Shown here piece after piece: positions 62,821-64,000 of a stretch of DNA of 64,000 nucleotides. The position numbers and the translations under genes were made by a program. Under the pieces are notes generated by a model. It was given only the letters and a program-made list of their open reading frames with translations. It had not been told where the DNA came from and made no database searches. Source of the DNA: an uncultured Bacteroidia bacterium (GTDB lineage: Bacteria; Bacteroidota; Bacteroidia; Bacteroidales; F082); assembly GCA_902794155.1 (NCBI GenBank), contig CADBGN010000001.1, positions 86,395-150,394 of the forward strand, read 5' to 3'. The number at the start of each line of letters is the position of its first letter. Position 1 is the stretch's first letter.

Positions 62821-64000
62821 TTATTTCAGTCCGCGTGCTTTCAGGTAAGGCTCATAATCGGGGTCTTGGCCACGGAACTTGCGGTACTGCACCATGCCTT
62901 CGTCGTTACCACATTCCTGCAGGCAGTTCTTGCGGAAAGAGGCTGCAAGCTCGGGATTGAAGAGGTCGCCTGAACTCTTGAAGTAGTTGAAGGCGTCCTT
63001 GTCGAGTACCTCAGCCCAGGTGTAAGCATAATATCCAGCACTGTAGCCGCCGTTGAAGATATGTGCGAAATTGGTGCTGCGGTAACGAGGCAGAATTTCT
63101 GGCATCAATCCGATGGCATCCATTTGTTGCTTTTCGAAAGCATCCACGTCAAGGTTTTTGATTTCGTCGATGGAAGTGATTTCATGGAATTTCATATCCA
63201 AAATGGATGCTGCGATAAGTTCAGTGGTCATGAAGCCTTGGTTGAACAGGGCGCTGTTTTCGATCTTGGTGATGAGACTATCGGGCATTGGCTCGCCGGT
63301 TTTGTAATGCTTGGCATACATGCGGATGACCTCGGGCTCGGCAACCCAATTTTCCATGATTTGTGAAGGCATTTCCACGTAGTCGTGAGGCACATTGCCG
63401 CAGGTGCGCGTGTAGAGGCCGTCGGAGAAGAAGGCGTGAAGCGAGTGACCAAACTCATGCCACATCGTCTCGGTCTCGTCCCATGTGAGCAGGGCAGGGG
63501 TGTCGCCCGAAGCAGGGGTGAAGTTCATCACCAAAGAGATGACAGGATAGATCTTCTTTCCGTTGATGTCATGTCCGCTCTCACGGAAACTGGTGCACCA
63601 GGCACCGCCGCTCTTCGACTCACGCGGGTAGTAATCCAAATAAAGGATGCCGAGGAAATCACCGTTGGCTTCCTTCACTTCGTAGGTCTCCACGCCAGGA
63701 TAATAGATGGGCAAATTGGTATTTTGTGTAAAGGTGATGCCGTATAACTTATTGGCAGCCATAAACATGCCGTTGCGTACATTGTCGACTGTGAGGTAAG
63801 GCTTGATGTAGTTCTCATCAAAGTCGTATTTGGCTTTGCGGAGTTTTTCGGCGTAATACCACCAGTCAGAACCATAGATTTTATTGACTCTGTCTTTGGG
63901 TTTAACAATTTCTTCTTTTTCAAAGGTGCGTGACATATACTCTTTGTAGCGGATTTCCTGCATCTCGGCCAGTTCCTTTTTGGCCAGATCTTGTGCAGGT
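62821..64000 (-). CDS. M3 family metallopeptidase (3' part; oligopeptidase/Dcp-like)
   Basis: 393 codons of a zinc peptidase running off the right edge; the frame is open past the first in-window Met at 63963. Zinc motif HEFGH in TMWHEFGHSLHAFFSD and the later Glu are present, with the ending FNGGYSAGYYAYTWAEVLDK typical of peptidyl-dipeptidase Dcp/OpdA. It cleaves peptides in the cytoplasm or periplasm; whether it has a signal peptide cannot be seen. Confidence 0.9.
   Translation of the reverse strand, partial: PAQDLAKKELAEMQEIRYKEYMSRTFEKEEIVKPKDRVNKIYGSDWWYYAEKLRKAKYDFDENYIKPYLTVDNVRNGMFMAANKLYGITFTQNTNLPIYYPGVETYEVKEANGDFLGILYLDYYPRESKSGGAWCTSFRESGHDINGKKIYPVISLVMNFTPASGDTPALLTWDETETMWHEFGHSLHAFFSDGLYTRTCGNVPHDYVEMPSQIMENWVAEPEVIRMYAKHYKTGEPMPDSLITKIENSALFNQGFMTTELIAASILDMKFHEITSIDEIKNLDVDAFEKQQMDAIGLMPEILPRYRSTNFAHIFNGGYSAGYYAYTWAEVLDKDAFNYFKSSGDLFNPELAASFRKNCLQECGNDEGMVQYRKFRGQDPDYEPYLKARGLK

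Overview
The window comes from a Bacteroidales-type bacterium (phylum Bacteroidota). The evidence is a type IX secretion (T9SS) cargo protease with a C-terminal sorting domain, the T9SS-linked proteins PorX and DUF4835/PorD, the Bacteroidota RNA polymerase omega and BamD lineage forms, serpin and Wza-like lipoproteins, and repeated -7 promoter boxes of the Bacteroidota type (TAnnTTTG). No rRNA, tRNA or CRISPR array was seen. Species cannot be named from the sequence.

Layout. 1-18.8 kb is housekeeping: the end of lpxC and lpxA (lipid A); a leftward block with a serpin lipoprotein, recN, DUF4835, rpoZ, bamD, a multidomain M14 carboxypeptidase, dapA and DUF6913; a metallo-beta-lactamase-fold hydrolase, a hotdog thioesterase and an HD phosphohydrolase; then porX, tsaE, aroB, aroA and a LutA-like CCG-domain protein. 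Short palindromic repeat elements are concentrated at 11.2-18.8 kb. Several lie inside the aroB and aroA reading frames, which is the most unusual thing in the window.

18.8-60.3 kb is one very large surface-polysaccharide locus, all on the + strand and mostly joined by 4-base ATGA overlaps. It starts with WbpD- and WbpE-type genes for a diacetamido-uronic acid and a sugar-phosphate transferase. Next come an ABC exporter (wzm, and wzt 6.4 kb further on), two UDP-glucuronate 4-epimerase genes each next to a DUF616 glycosyltransferase, a DegT/ATP-grasp/DegT-like/GNAT cassette, an oxidoreductase-epimerase fusion, about 14 glycosyltransferases (GT2, GT4, GT8, GT32, DUF354, TupA-like), UDP-GlcNAc 2-epimerase, and a polytopic membrane protein. 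The locus closes with a Wza/Wzc/CpsB-type export and tyrosine-phosphorylation module and a strong terminator. Signs of turnover are a degraded WbsX/GT2 junction (24.9-25.5 kb), a DUF4143 ATPase with 44-bp tandem repeats (43.6-45.0 kb), a HipBA-type toxin-antitoxin pair (53.2-54.6 kb) and a wecB pseudogene (54.6-55.3 kb).

60.4-64 kb, leftward, holds a patatin/BamA-like outer-membrane phospholipase, a 72-bp palindrome, and the 3' part of an M3 metallopeptidase.

How it fits together: the polysaccharide locus plausibly makes an O-antigen or capsule. In T9SS bacteria an anionic LPS anchors cargo such as the carboxypeptidase here, so WbpD/WbpE, Wzm/Wzt, PorX and the cargo may belong to one surface-display economy. 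That link is inference.
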